Below, piece by piece: positions 53,272-63,936 of a DNA stretch of 64,000 nt. The DNA lies in NCBI GenBank assembly GCA_037043235.1, contig JAWRVZ010000314.1:124001-188000 (forward strand), given 5' to 3'. The stretch comes from Rhodeus uyekii. Its lineage: Eukaryota > Chordata > Actinopteri > Cypriniformes > Acheilognathidae. The notes beneath the pieces are model-generated. The model saw only the letters and a program-made list of their open reading frames with translations, did no database searches and was not told the DNA's origin. A program made the position numbers and the translations under genes. Position 1 is the first letter of the stretch. Every line of letters starts with the position of its first letter.

Positions 53272-53504
53272 TATATTGTTACAGCAATTATACTCTAACA
53301 GAAGCTACTAACTACGTCATTACTGTATATTAAATAATTCAGAGAGAAATTATTCCTAGGCATCAGATTGTTGAGAACAAGAAGTTATTCCATCTCCTTA
53401 TGGTGCCAGTTTATCACCTCACCAATACTGAACAGTGGTCTAGGCTCCAACTATTAACAGAAAGACTTCTCAAAACATTCTGATAACATGTTTTATCTGG
53501 TGAG

Positions 53505-54780
53505 ATAGAATATCTCCTGGCACATCAACTGCCTGGAGCAGTCTTTTTGGCTCTGAGGACCTTCCTCTCAGACCTCAGGGCCCACCACGTGCTTGTCTAG
53601 TCAGACGACACATCGGTTTACAAATTGGCGCACCAAATCCTCCTGTGGTCCCAAGAGAAGCTGCTCTCACTCAGACCAGCTTACATTCCTGGGTACCAAA
53701 ATCGGGGAGCAGACATCCTGTCGAGGCATGGAAGCCTAGAGAATGGAGACTCCAACTCGAGGTTGTGGTGCAAATATGGAAAATATTTGGCCAGGCTCTG
53801 GTGGATCTGTTTGTGTCTCGATCAGTTTGTTGTCCCAGGCAAGGGGCACATTATTGCACCCCCGCCAGGAACTGTGGAGATTTTGTCTTGGCCTCTGAGG
53901 GGTCCCAGCTTGTAAAGTCTGGTCACTCAACCGAGGTTGTTGAGATCATTCTCCACTCCAGAGCTTCCAACATGAGGAGAATATTCACTTCATGGTGCAG
54001 TGATCATCTGCTGGACCCAGGTAACTGCCCAGTTGATACAGTGCTAGAGCTTCTGCAAGAATGATTCACTGCAGGGTTATCTCCATCCAGGGTGTATGTG
54101 GCGTCCATCGCTACTTACCCCATCCCTTTTGGTAGAATATCTCTAGGGAGAGACCAACTGGTAACAGGTTTCCTCCATGGCATACTGAGGCCTGCAGCAC
54201 ACACAAGGTATTTGCCTGGTTCCCTTTGAGCCAATCGAAGAGGTTCCAGTCAAGTTTTTGACTTTTAAAGCCTTCTAACTAAAATGAATTAGAGATTTGC
54301 AAGATTTGTTAGCTTCCCCTTTGTGCTTGGAATTTGTGACTGGCATGTTTAAGGCTTTCCTCCACCCTAGGCCACGTTATGTTCCTAAGGTCTGCAATAA
54401 AATAGTCAGGCCAATTGTACTGCAGCCCTTCTGTCCTCCCCCCTTCAGGTATTCAAACCAGGAATGATTAAATCTGCTTTGCCCCATCCGGGCATTGGAC
54501 AGCTATTTGTCTGCTTTAGACTCCCTAAAAAGGTCTCCTGTGTCAGGCGGGTCCCCCGTGTTTGTTGCAGTCCTAGTGTTGAGTCAGAGCAGTCTGTTGG
54601 AGCTGGTAAAGGAGGGCGAGATCTGGTAGTTTTCATGATTTGACATGATTTATGTATTAGAGTACTTTTGAAATTTTGCTTTAGTCCCAACAAAACACTT
54701 TCTGGCCTATGTAGCGAAATCATATGGGGCAGGATTTATAAGGGCGCTTAATCGTGTTATGATCAAATATGCACATAAAT
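53505..54780 (+). pseudogene. DIRS-like RNase H and tyrosine recombinase remnant
   Basis: RNase H-like part: LALRTFLSDLRAHHVLV (then an in-frame stop), SDDTSVYKLAHQILLWSQEK and YIPGYQNRGADILSRHG. Then, in another frame, a DIRS tyrosine-recombinase N-terminus: VVEIILHSRASNMRRIFTSW, LDPGNCPVDTVLELLQE and VYVASIATYPIPFG, then SLGRDQLVTGFLHG. Several stops and frameshifts; the catalytic R-H-R-Y region is not readable. DIRS elements integrate by recombinase rather than an integrase. Confidence 0.75.
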
Positions 54781-54802
54781 CAACCATAAAGGGAATTAGA
54801 TT

Positions 54803-55134
54803 GTAGGGGAATTTCAGTTAAGACCTGAGGAACAGATATGTTGAATGAAGATCAGGTGTCAGAAGTGCAGTCAATAGAAGAAATTTTAGTGAAGTTTAGT
54901 TTGCAGTTTCATCAGCAGAAGCTTCAGGTCTCACAAGGAGTTTGTAGGACGCCCCACTTACAATAACATTGTTACATCAATTATACTCTAACATAGGCTA
55001 CTAACTACGTCAATGATGATGGTTAAATGATTATGATTGGCTAAGAAAGAAAGAAAGAAAGATAAACAAAACTAGTAATTTTCCACAGAAGAGCAGACAG
55101 TCTGAAGCATATCTTTATTGATCACATGGTTGAC
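54803..55134 (+). repeat. 43419-type LTR-like repeat, 3' truncated
   Basis: TGTAGGGGAATTTCAGTTAA through CACATGGTTGACGG, including a GAAA microsatellite (55046-55060). The last third is missing. Confidence 0.78.
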
Positions 55135-56329
55135 GGTGTAGAGTATGGACGGTGCTCATGAATGATCGATCAGATTCATTCTTTGATTGAATAAAAGAAA
55201 AGGTGATTTCACAAACGGCTCCAGCCCGTCTGTGAAACTGACAGCTTAACGCCTGAGTAACACAAGCCATCCCTCCGTTACTCTCTCCCTCTTCTGCATT
55301 TCAAAGGATGCCATCATAAAACAGCCCCCATTATCTCACACACACACACACACACACACCGACATAACCGAACTCCACTGTAATTACCAAAACATAACTA
55401 AAATGATTACAACATGGAGGGTATGCATACATGTATACATAAGAAGATATCATATACAGGTTGAGATGGCTGAGTTTGAGTTACATAGAGTATGTAGAGA
55501 TTTTTGAGAATGTATGTGTGTGTGTCTCAGGTTAGGTCCATTCGGGCCTTCTTTGTGAAATGTGTGGGGGAAGGAGGACTGGAGGACCCCAAGTCACCAT
55601 GCTCAATGTCCAAAGGGCATAAAGCTGTCAGTTTTTTAGACTCTTTGGAGCCAATCTCTGTTAACTCAAAAAGTTAACTAAGAAAGGAAGAAAAGAAGTA
55701 CGTTAGTTGTTGTGTGGAGTGGATGAAGGCACAGAGACAGGAATGAACTTAAACAGTCTTTAGTTACAAACTCGAAGTATATCTTCAAAAATGCTCACAA
55801 CTAAATCGCAGGAATGGTGCATACACATCAAATGGATTGTGACACTGATATGACAGATTCAAACTTGGGGAAAACAGGGTAAATGCACTGGAACAAGAAT
55901 GAGGGAACAAGAGACAGGTGATAAGACTAACACGGTGAACTTTACAAATGCATACAATTCTCAAGCAATTTAGAACTTTTTTTGAAAAAATGCTTTTTCA
56001 CACTTATTTGTCAACTACCCATATGTTTGCTGTCAACAAAAGGCATATTTGCACCAACTAACAGCAGAGATTTACCAGTATACAACAAAAAACACCTTTG
56101 ATTCTCAATACAAACCTTTAATTATATTCTTCAACATTGCAAACACAATTTCGCTCATAGCGTAAACAATCATAACATATTTGTGAGGTCATCACACAGT
56201 ACTAGATTGCATACGTTCTTGTGTTCTGTCTGTCTAATGTGCTTTCTCAACAAATTCGGCTTCGTCCCGTCTTTTAACAACCTTCAATCCGTTCTTCAAT
56301 CCGCAGCGGCGCTGAGCAGAGCTCATGTC
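55135..56329. other. Unassigned repeat-rich DNA
   Basis: A CA microsatellite lies at 55337-55360. 55711-55790 repeats the 13107-13180 block. Nothing coding. A Cys-rich ORF at 56183-56464 spans the LTR border and is not taken as a gene. Confidence 0.5.
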
Positions 56330-56334
56330 ATAAC

Positions 56335-56691
56335 TGTCACGTTTATGTCACAGTATTCAGGACTCTTAGTTTGCCTTTTCCTCGTCACATGTTCCCTGTT
56401 CCTTTTCTCACTCATCAGTTCCCATCATCACAGATTATTCACAGGTGTTTTGTGTTTCAGTTAATCTTAGTCAGTATTTAAGTTCTCCTTGTGCACTCCC
56501 CTGTGGTCGGTTATAGGATGTCTATGTTGGAATTTTTGTGTGTGTGGATGCTTTCTGAGTTTGCACCATCGCGTGCCATTTATGTTGAGTATCCTAAGTG
56601 TTTTGGTTTTGAGTTAGGAATAAAGTGTTTGTGCTGCACTCCTGGCTCTCCTTCCGTGTCTCCGCATCACACCGCAGCAACATTGGTAACA
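56335..56691 (+). repeat. 5' LTR of gag-only element 2
   Basis: 357 bp; AATAAAGTG at 56621-56629 as polyadenylation signal, TG...CA ends. Confidence 0.9.
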
Positions 56692-56735
56692 GAATAACCG
56701 ACCTGGCTCGTCACCAAAAACGACGGAGTATCTTC

Positions 56736-58706
56736 ATGGATCCAACCAGTCAAGCCGAGTGTGTATTGCGCACGCTCCGACAAAATGGTCGATCGCTGGT
56801 GGAATACATCTCAGACTTTATCGATCATTCTCATCTGGTACGTTGGGACGACGATACTCTAACCTTTTTCTTCGAGTGGGGCTTGGATACAACGGTTCTC
56901 CGGGCTCAACGGTGCCAGGGGGAACCCCTTATGGATTACATCAACCTCGTGATGTGGCTGAACGGGGTAGACTACGAGGTGGAGGAAGCGCTCCCGAGGT
57001 CCGCGTCCGATCCAGCGCTCCCGATCGCCGCGACGGATTCAGCGTTCCAGAGCTCCTCTACCAAGTCACCGCACCGCCGACGCCGTAAACGGGGTAAGCA
57101 GAGAGGTTCCAAGGCCACCAATGAGCAGAGTCCCGCGGCCGTTATTGAACAGTTTCCCCGAGCGGCCGAGTCTATTGAACAGTTTCCCCGAGCGGCCGAG
57201 TCTATTGAACAGTTTCCCCCAGCAGCCGAGCCTATTGAACAGTTTCCCCGAGCGGCCGAGCCTATTGAACAGTTTCTCCGAGCGGCCAAGCCTTTTGAGC
57301 AGTTTCCCCGAGCGGCCGAGCCTATTGAACAGTTTCCCCGAGCGGCCGAGCCTATTGAACAGTTTCCCCGAGCGGCCGAGCCTATTGAACAGTTTCCCCG
57401 AGCGGCCGAGCCTATTGAACAGTTTCCCCGAGCGGCCGAGCCTATTGAACAGTTTCTCCGAGCGGCCAAGCCTTTTGAGCAGTTTCCCCGAGCGGCCAAG
57501 CCTTTTGAACAGTTTCCCCGAGCGGCCGAGCCTATTGAACAGTTTCCCCGAGCGGCCGAGCCTTTTGAACAGTTTCCCCGAGCGGCCGAGCCTATTGAAC
57601 AGTTTCCGTTTCCCCGAGCGGCCGAGCCTTTTGAACAGTTTCCCCGAGCGGCCGAGCCTATTGAACAGTTTCCCCGAGCGGCCGCCACAGACCCGCCGGA
57701 GCTGCCGTGGCCCGAGCAGCCGCCGCCGCCGGCCTTCAGTGACCTCCCGGAGCCGTCGTCGGCCTTCAGTGACCTCCCGGAGCCGCCGCCGGCCTTCAGT
57801 GACCTCCCGGAGCCGCCGCCGGCCTTCAGTGACCTCCCGGAGCCGCCGCCGGCCTTCAGTGACCTCCCGGAGCCGCCGCCGGCCTTCAGTGACCTCCCGG
57901 AGCCGCCGCCGGCCTTCAGTGACCTCCCGGAGCCGCCGCCGGCCTTCCGTGACCTTCCGGAGCCGCCGCCGCCGGCCTTCAGTGACCTCCCGGAGCCGCC
58001 GCCGGCCTTCAGTGACCTCCCGGAGCCGCCGCCGCCGCCGGCCTTCAGTGACCTCCCGGAGCCGCCGGCGCCCCAGCCTGAACCACCGCCGCCGCCGGCG
58101 CCCCAGCCTGAACCACCGCCGGCGCCCCAGCCTGAACCACCGCCGGCGCCCCAGCCTGAACCACCGCCGGCCCCGCCGGAGCCTCCGCCGGAATGCCGGG
58201 ACCCGACCGAGCCTCCGCAGCCGGCATCGCCTGAACCACCGTCGGCACCCCAGCCGGTCCAGTCGGCACCACCAGCCCCGCCAGCACCGCCGCCGGCACC
58301 CCAGCCGGTACTGCCGAATCCGCCGGCACCGCCTGCACCCCAGCCGGCCCCGCCTGAGCCACCGCCGGCACCCCAGCCGGTACTGCCGGTCCCGCCAGAG
58401 CCACCGCCAGCGCCCCAGCTGGCCCCGTCTGAGCCACCGCCGGCACCCCAGCCGGTACTGCCGGTCCCGCCAGAGTCACCGCCGGCGCCCCAGCTGGCCC
58501 CGTCTGAGCCACCGCCGGCACCCCAGCCGGTACTGCCGGTCCCGCCAGAGCCACCGCCGGCGCCTCAGCTGGCCCAGTCTGAGCCACCGCCGGTACTGCC
58601 GGTCCCGCCCCCCTCACCCAGTGTCGTACTTTCTCCGGCGCGAGGTCGCGCCTGCCGGGAGGGGGGTGTAATGTCACGTTTATGTCACAGTATTCAGGAC
58701 TCTTAG
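56736..58706 (+). CDS. Gag-like protein with tandem repeats, element 2
   Basis: 656 codons from ATG 56736, the first Met after the LTR. Residues about 1-90 form a compact gag-like domain (MDPTSQAECVLRTLRQNG, LVEYISDFIDHSHLVRWDDD, FFFEWGLDTTVL, MDYINLVMWLNGVDYEVEEA). A basic patch SPHRRRRKRGKQRGSK follows, then 18 units of IEQFPRAAEP, 12 units of PPPAFSDLPE and a long Pro/Ala/Glu tail. The frame runs into the 3' LTR and stops at 58704. The layout matches the 8595 protein although the repeats are different. Function inferred: packaging or RNA binding. No protease, RT or integrase. Confidence 0.75.
   Translation: MDPTSQAECVLRTLRQNGRSLVEYISDFIDHSHLVRWDDDTLTFFFEWGLDTTVLRAQRCQGEPLMDYINLVMWLNGVDYEVEEALPRSASDPALPIAATDSAFQSSSTKSPHRRRRKRGKQRGSKATNEQSPAAVIEQFPRAAESIEQFPRAAESIEQFPPAAEPIEQFPRAAEPIEQFLRAAKPFEQFPRAAEPIEQFPRAAEPIEQFPRAAEPIEQFPRAAEPIEQFPRAAEPIEQFLRAAKPFEQFPRAAKPFEQFPRAAEPIEQFPRAAEPFEQFPRAAEPIEQFPFPRAAEPFEQFPRAAEPIEQFPRAAATDPPELPWPEQPPPPAFSDLPEPSSAFSDLPEPPPAFSDLPEPPPAFSDLPEPPPAFSDLPEPPPAFSDLPEPPPAFSDLPEPPPAFRDLPEPPPPAFSDLPEPPPAFSDLPEPPPPPAFSDLPEPPAPQPEPPPPPAPQPEPPPAPQPEPPPAPQPEPPPAPPEPPPECRDPTEPPQPASPEPPSAPQPVQSAPPAPPAPPPAPQPVLPNPPAPPAPQPAPPEPPPAPQPVLPVPPEPPPAPQLAPSEPPPAPQPVLPVPPESPPAPQLAPSEPPPAPQPVLPVPPEPPPAPQLAQSEPPPVLPVPPPSPSVVLSPARGRACREGGVMSRLCHSIQDS
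57144..57687 (+). repeat. 30-bp coding tandem repeat, 18 units
   Basis: Units encode (I/F)EQFPRAAEP; variants include LRAAKP and one 6-bp insertion (QFPFPRAA, about 57605). Two-unit higher-order patterns (LRAAKP-FEQ) occur twice, indicating block duplication. Confidence 0.95.
57727..58067 (+). repeat. 30-bp coding tandem repeat, 12 units
   Basis: Units of PPPAFSDLPE with extra CCG codons in some; one AFRDLPE variant near 57946. Followed by shorter PPPAPQPE repeats (58060-58190) and longer PAPQPVLPVPPE repeats (58290-58610). Confidence 0.93.
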
Positions 58707-59028
58707 TTTGCCTTTTCCTCGTCACATGTTCCCTGTTCCTTTTCTCACTCATCAGTTCCCATCATCACAGATTATTCACAGGTGTTTTGTGTTTCAGTTA
58801 ATCTTAGTCAGTATTTAAGTTCTCCTTGTGCACTCCCCTGTGGTCGGTTATAGGATGTCTATGTTGGAATTTTCGTGTGTGTGGATGCTTTCTGAGTTTG
58901 CACCATCGCGTGCCATTTATGTTGAGTATCCTAAGTGTTTTGGTTTTGAGTTAGGAATAAAGTGTTTGTGCTGCACTCCTGGCTCTCCTTCCGTGTCTCC
59001 GCATCACACCGCAGCAACATTGGTAACA
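58672..59028 (+). repeat. 3' LTR of gag-only element 2
   Basis: 357 bp, near-identical to the 5' LTR, followed by ATAAC. Confidence 0.9.
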
Positions 59029-59112
59029 ATAACATAAGCCGGGATGTGTTTGTGCATGCGTACGTGCGCGCGTGTGTGTGTGTGTGTGCGCGTTGTGTGG
59101 CTGTACTAGATT

Positions 59113-59330
59113 GCAAGGATGAGACGTTAAACCGAGGTCCTGACTCTCTGTGGTCATTAAAAATTCCAGGATGTCTTTCGCAAGAGTAGGGGTGTAACCC
59201 CGGCATCCTGGCCAAATTTGTCCATCATGGCTTCCTAACCATCCCCTTTCTCTGATTGGCTGCATCATCACTCTGTCTCCTCTCCACCAATAAACTGGTG
59301 TGTGGTGAGCGTTCTGGCGCAATATAGCTA
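59113..59330 (+). repeat. Interspersed fish repeat, plus strand
   Basis: Inverse of part of 4331-4800 (GACTCTCTGTGGTCATTAAA, CCCCGGCATCCTGGCCAAAT, CTGTCTCCTCTCCACCAATA). A GT/GC microsatellite precedes it at 59060-59095. Confidence 0.78.
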
Positions 59331-60853
59331 TTTTTTTTTTTTTTTTTTTACTGTATTTATCATCTAATAAATTTAGCTTTAATCTCAGGAATAAATGACA
59401 CTTTATTATATATTCTTTTTTTTTATTATGAGAGAAAGACAAATTAACAAATCATAGGAGCTTATACAAATGATCAGTTACATACATACACGTATAGTGG
59501 GTAGAGAGACAATAACAAATTGAGGGGAAAAAAGACAAACAAACAAAAAAAAAACAACAAAAACAAACGCTGAATATAAATGTAGTGATGTAGTGAAATA
59601 AATGTAGGTTAAGTTTAATCAATGGGGTATTTTACGTATAAAGATGTAGATAAGGGTAATTTAAGATGTTCATAATAACACTGAAACATTTATACTTAAG
59701 GTAGTATTCATACCAAAAAAAAAAATAATAACAATAATAACAGTAATGGCAGTAGTAGTAATAGCAATAATATTTATGACAGTAATAACAGTAATAATAA
59801 CCATAATAATAATAAAGTAATAAATAGTGGTAGCATTAATAATTAATAGTAATAGTAATATTAATCATGGTAGTAATATATTAATACGACCAGGCAATAC
59901 AATTATTGTGGAGATATACTATGGTCTAGGTTAGGGAGCTGCTCCAGTGCTGCCAACGAGCCCAACCAACCGACCCCCCCGGACACAAACCCCTCCATCT
60001 TATCCACCTGGTACTCTCCCCACCGCCAGTAACACGCAACTCAATTGAACTTCAATGCTCTGTTAAGTCCTTTTTACATAAAATAAACTTGGGCATCATA
60101 ACAGGCACCTCCAAACCAGGCTCCCCTAGTTTGGATATGACCTGGAGTAATACAAGTCAGAAATTTATTTGTTTTTTATTTCTGTGTGTGTTTTTCTGTT
60201 GTTAAACTGTGGTATGGACCCTGGTGTACACCGGTTAGCTCCCCAACCAGCACCACCACATCCAGCCCAGATTTTAATTCAAAATAACTAATTTATATCA
60301 GAGGAGGGATTTGAGGTTGAGGTGGCAAAGGGGGAGAGCACCGAATCCGTCCTCACCGAATCTGAGTCTGTAATACTGAACCTGCCAGCAGGACGTGTCA
60401 GCTGCGCCCACTAACAGCACCAGAACAGCACCCCGACCCGGATCACTTATATTTTATAAATTCAAATAGGCTATCCAAAATTTAATACATAAAGTTTTCT
60501 TAATGCGATTTATAATAGAAGAGATGAATATCCATACCACTATACCTACTACCACCATTACCAAAAAAACAAACATAGTATTAATATGCAGCTTTATGTA
60601 TATAGATAATTGTATAATTTATGAAACATTGAAGAAATATAATACATTGGAATGTAATGTTATAAGTATAATAATTTTCATATTATTATTAATCAATTTA
60701 ATATACCATAGGGCTTGATTGAGGCATCAACTCATTAGCTAGTTTGAATCAATATGTAAAGATGATAGTAGTGGATTGAATATTGTATTAAATTTGTGTA
60801 GTTGATTTTTAGTTGCTGATGTTTGTTTCTCTTTGATAACGTGGTTTTCGTTA

Positions 60854-62931
60854 TCAAATGATTCGTTTTACCTGATGAAACTTTTCATTTTGTCTTATTG
60901 CTGCAGCAAGAGGTTCTATAAATAATGCAAATAGTAACGGTGATAATGGGCATCCTTGACGAGTGCCTCGCTGGAGTTGGAATGGAGATGATATTATGCC
61001 ATTAGTTAAAACAGATGCTAGTGGAGAATTATAGAGTGTTTTAATCCAATGAATAAAGCGGTCTCCAAACCCAAATCTTTTAAGTGTTGTATGAAGAAAG
61101 TACCCATTAACTTTATCAAATGCTTTCTCTGCGTCTAGTGATATGATTATGGTCTTTTTTTTTGTTTTTATTACATAGGTCCATAATATTAAATAATCTT
61201 CTAGTATTGTTTGATGATTGGCGTCCTTTGATAAAACCTGTTTGGTCTGGATGGATGAGAGATGAGATAACTGATTCAAGTCGTGTTGCCAAGGCTTTAC
61301 TAATAATTTTTAAGTCAGTATTTAAAAGAGATAATGGGCGATAACTAGTGCATAATGATGGGTCTTTATTTGGTTTAAGCAGGACTGAAATTAGTGCTAA
61401 ATTCATATGAGGTGGGATAGATAAAGTGTTTTTAATTTCTGCCGTCATTCGCATGAATAATGGTGATAAAGTTGACCAGAAATGTTTGTAATATTCTGGT
61501 GGGTATCCATCTAGACCTGGGGCTTTATTGTTTGATAGAGATTCAATTGCTTGTTTATATTCAGTTTCTGAAATAGGTTCTTCCAATGATTCTCTTTGTG
61601 TTGTGGTCAAACTGGGTAAGGATAAGTTGAAAAGGAATGATTTAGTGTCATTATTTTTTGGTTCTTCAATGTTAGTGTATAGATGTTTGTAAAATGTGCG
61701 AAAAGTATCATTGATGTCTTGTAGGGTGTGGAGAGTCTTTCCTTCTGGATTCTTGATTACCGGGATACGTGTTTTTTCTCTATTACGTTTGAGTAGATTA
61801 GCCAGATATTTACCTGATGTATCTTTATGTTCAAATTGTGTAAATCTTAGACATTGTTTTTGGAATTCTATCCTTTTATTTAATATGTCTTCATATTCAC
61901 CTTTTGTTGTATTTATTTCCTTTAAAATCTGTTCATTGGGATTATGAGAGTAAACATTGTGTAATGTATTCAATTTATTTTCTAATTCTTTTTCTCTACT
62001 TTGTTCCTTTTTATGTTTGTATGTGGAGTATGAAATTATTTTTCCTCTAAGTACCACTTTAGCTGTTTCCCAGAGAGTTGCAGCCGAGATGTCTGGTGTG
62101 TCGTTTATTTCCATGAAAGATGCCCATTCCTTTTTAAAGTAGTCATTAAATTCTTTGTCTTGAAGTAATGATATATTCATCCTCCATCGGTATGATTTTT
62201 TTGTATTGTTTCTATTAGAAATAGTCATAGTGATTGGTGCATGATCAGAGATGATGATAGGGTTTATTGTTGTACTTAAAATATCAGGGATGAGGGAGTT
62301 GCTTGTCAGAAAATAATCAATGCGTGAATATGATTTATGAACTGCTGAAAAATAACTGTATTCTCTTGAGTTTGGATTTTTAAGTCTCCAGCTATCACCA
62401 AGACCAAGGTCAGTCATGTATTGTTTAATGGTTTCTGTAGATTGCCACGGTTTAAAATGTGATGGTGTATTGGATTTGTCTACAGTTGGATCGAGAACTG
62501 TATTAAAGTCTCCTCCGATAATGATGGCTGATTGGGAAAGGTTAGCTATTGAGGAGAAAAAATTATGGAAAAATTGGGGGTCATCTGTGTTTGGTCCATA
62601 GATATTAGCAATGGTCAGTGTTTTATTGTTAAAGATTATATTGACAATGACATATCATCCGTCTGGGTCACATATGGTTGAGTGATTAATAACAGGTATA
62701 TTTTTGTTAATTAATATAGCTACACCTCTTTTCTTTTAGTTAAATGAAGCAGAGTATATTTTTGTTAATTGTGTATTTGTTAATTTCTTGTGTTCTGGAT
62801 CCAAAAGATGAGTTTCTTGCAATAAACATACATCTGCCTTGAGTTTTTTGATGTGGTTTAGAAATTTTTGATCTTTTAGCTGCTGAGTTGATGCCTCGTA
62901 CATTCCAGCTTACTAATTTCAGATGTGACAT
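60854..62931 (-). pseudogene. L1-type ORF2 (endonuclease + partial reverse transcriptase)
   Basis: Begins MSHLKLVSWNVRGINSAAKR (APE endonuclease start), then frameshifts. From 62417 it is open again: SRIDYFLTSNSLIPDI, IISDHAPITM (endonuclease His), a long charged linker, NNKAPGLDGYPPEYYKHFW, SYRPLSLLNTDLKIISKALA and HPDQTGFIKGR. A frameshift in a T-run near 61155-61170 is followed by ISLDAEKAFDKV and QRGTRQGCPLSPLLFALFIE. The motif set is L1/Tx1-like. YADD and everything after it are missing, so it is dead. Confidence 0.85.
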
Positions 62932-63155
62932 TCTAAGTTATGATGTCCAATATTTACCCATATCCTACTATATGAAATTGATGTAAGATATACATGTAGT
63001 ATATATTCAGTGACAGACAAACATAACATGAAACAAAAATAGCTCTTTTTTTCAAATGAATACACAGAAAACATTTGAATCCGTTAAGTGGGTGATAATT
63101 ATTTATCTTGTATAATATTCATTGGCGATGTTTTTCTTCCTCGTTTTATGATTAA

Positions 63156-63936
63156 TCATAACCAGTACATAGTGTCATTCCTGTAGAGTTGGCCGTCAAC
63201 ATATAGTCGGTCTACCGTGAGAACTGCTTTCTTTCCATTTTGGCGATATTGTTTCATGAGTGGTATCAATATTCTCCGTCTGTCCTGGATCTCTCGTGGA
63301 AATTGATCGTTAAGTCCGAATGAAGTTCCGCGCAGTTCTTTGCCCTTGCTCTTTACCAGTTCTTTCTGTTTGTAGTGCTCAAATTTTGCAACGATGGGAC
63401 GTGGATGTTTAGTGTCTCTGTTTTTGTTGGATCCGAGGCGGTGGACGCGGTGGAAGGTAATATTGTTGACGGATTCCAGTGGGAGTTTGAGATAAGAATG
63501 CATGAAATCTTTGATTGCTTGTTCTGGGTTATCTTGGATTTGTTCTGGTATACCCGAAAAGATCAGGTTGTCACGCATGCTGCGGCACTGGATGTCTAAT
63601 ATGGATTCTTTCAAAAGTTTATTTTCGTTTGTGATGTTTTTTTATTGTTGCTGTGAGTTCTGATATCTTTGTATGCATTTCTTTATTGTCTTTTTGCAGT
63701 GAGTCGATCTGTGATTGACTGAACTCAAGACTGGTTTTAAGCTCTTTGATGTCTTGATGGAGTAGTTCAAGAATTGCCAGTTTATTGTTAATGGATTCTA
63801 AAAGTCCCACCTCTATTCTTGTAGTGGTTCCGTCCTCGGACTCTGCTGAGAATTCCCGCCGCGGTTTCTTTTGGGGTTGTGGCATGTTGGTCAAACTGTT
63901 GAAGTAGTCGTCAATGAAGTTCTCCAGGTATTCCAC
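63156..63936 (-). pseudogene. L1-type ORF1, frameshifted
   Basis: N-terminal part (63936-63619): a Leu/Lys/Glu heptad-like coiled coil (LLESINNKLAILELLHQDIK). A frameshift near 63615 precedes the second part (63614-63156) with the RRM/CTD features of L1 ORF1p: RSMRDNLIFSGIPE, FHRVHRLGSN, PRPIVAKFEHYKQKELV and GLNDQFPREIQDRR. Such proteins form trimers that bind LINE RNA. Confidence 0.85.

Larger units (their letters stand above)
52025..53488 (+). repeat. 43419-type LTR-like repeat, interrupted
   Basis: 52025-52191 and 53272-53488 together match 43419-43943 (TGTAGAGGAATTACAGTTAA ... CATTCTGATAACA). The gap is filled by the Tigger-like element 52192-53271. Confidence 0.8.
56335..59028 (+). mobile_element. 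Gag-only LTR retroelement (TR-GAG-like), second family
   Basis: Two 357-bp LTRs (56335-56691, 58672-59028; one difference noticed, T/C in GAATTTT[T/C]GTGTG) with TGTCAC...GTAACA ends and an exact 5-bp target duplication ATAAC (56330-56334, 59029-59033). GGGAGGGGGGTGTAA precedes the 3' LTR as polypurine tract. The interior is a single gag-like, repeat-rich ORF; no pol motif. LTR sequence is unrelated to the 7789 element by eye. Confidence 0.9.

Noticed and set aside
53106..53333. 75-residue ORF as a host gene
   Set aside because: It lies in the right arm of the Tigger-like MITE; no transposase or other domain.
57144..58067. 30-bp repeats as CRISPR or satellite centromere
   Set aside because: Contiguous coding minisatellite inside an LTR-bounded element; only about 1 kb long.
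60503..60718. 71-residue ORF
   Set aside because: AT-rich LINE 3' sequence; no domain and strand opposite to the LINE.
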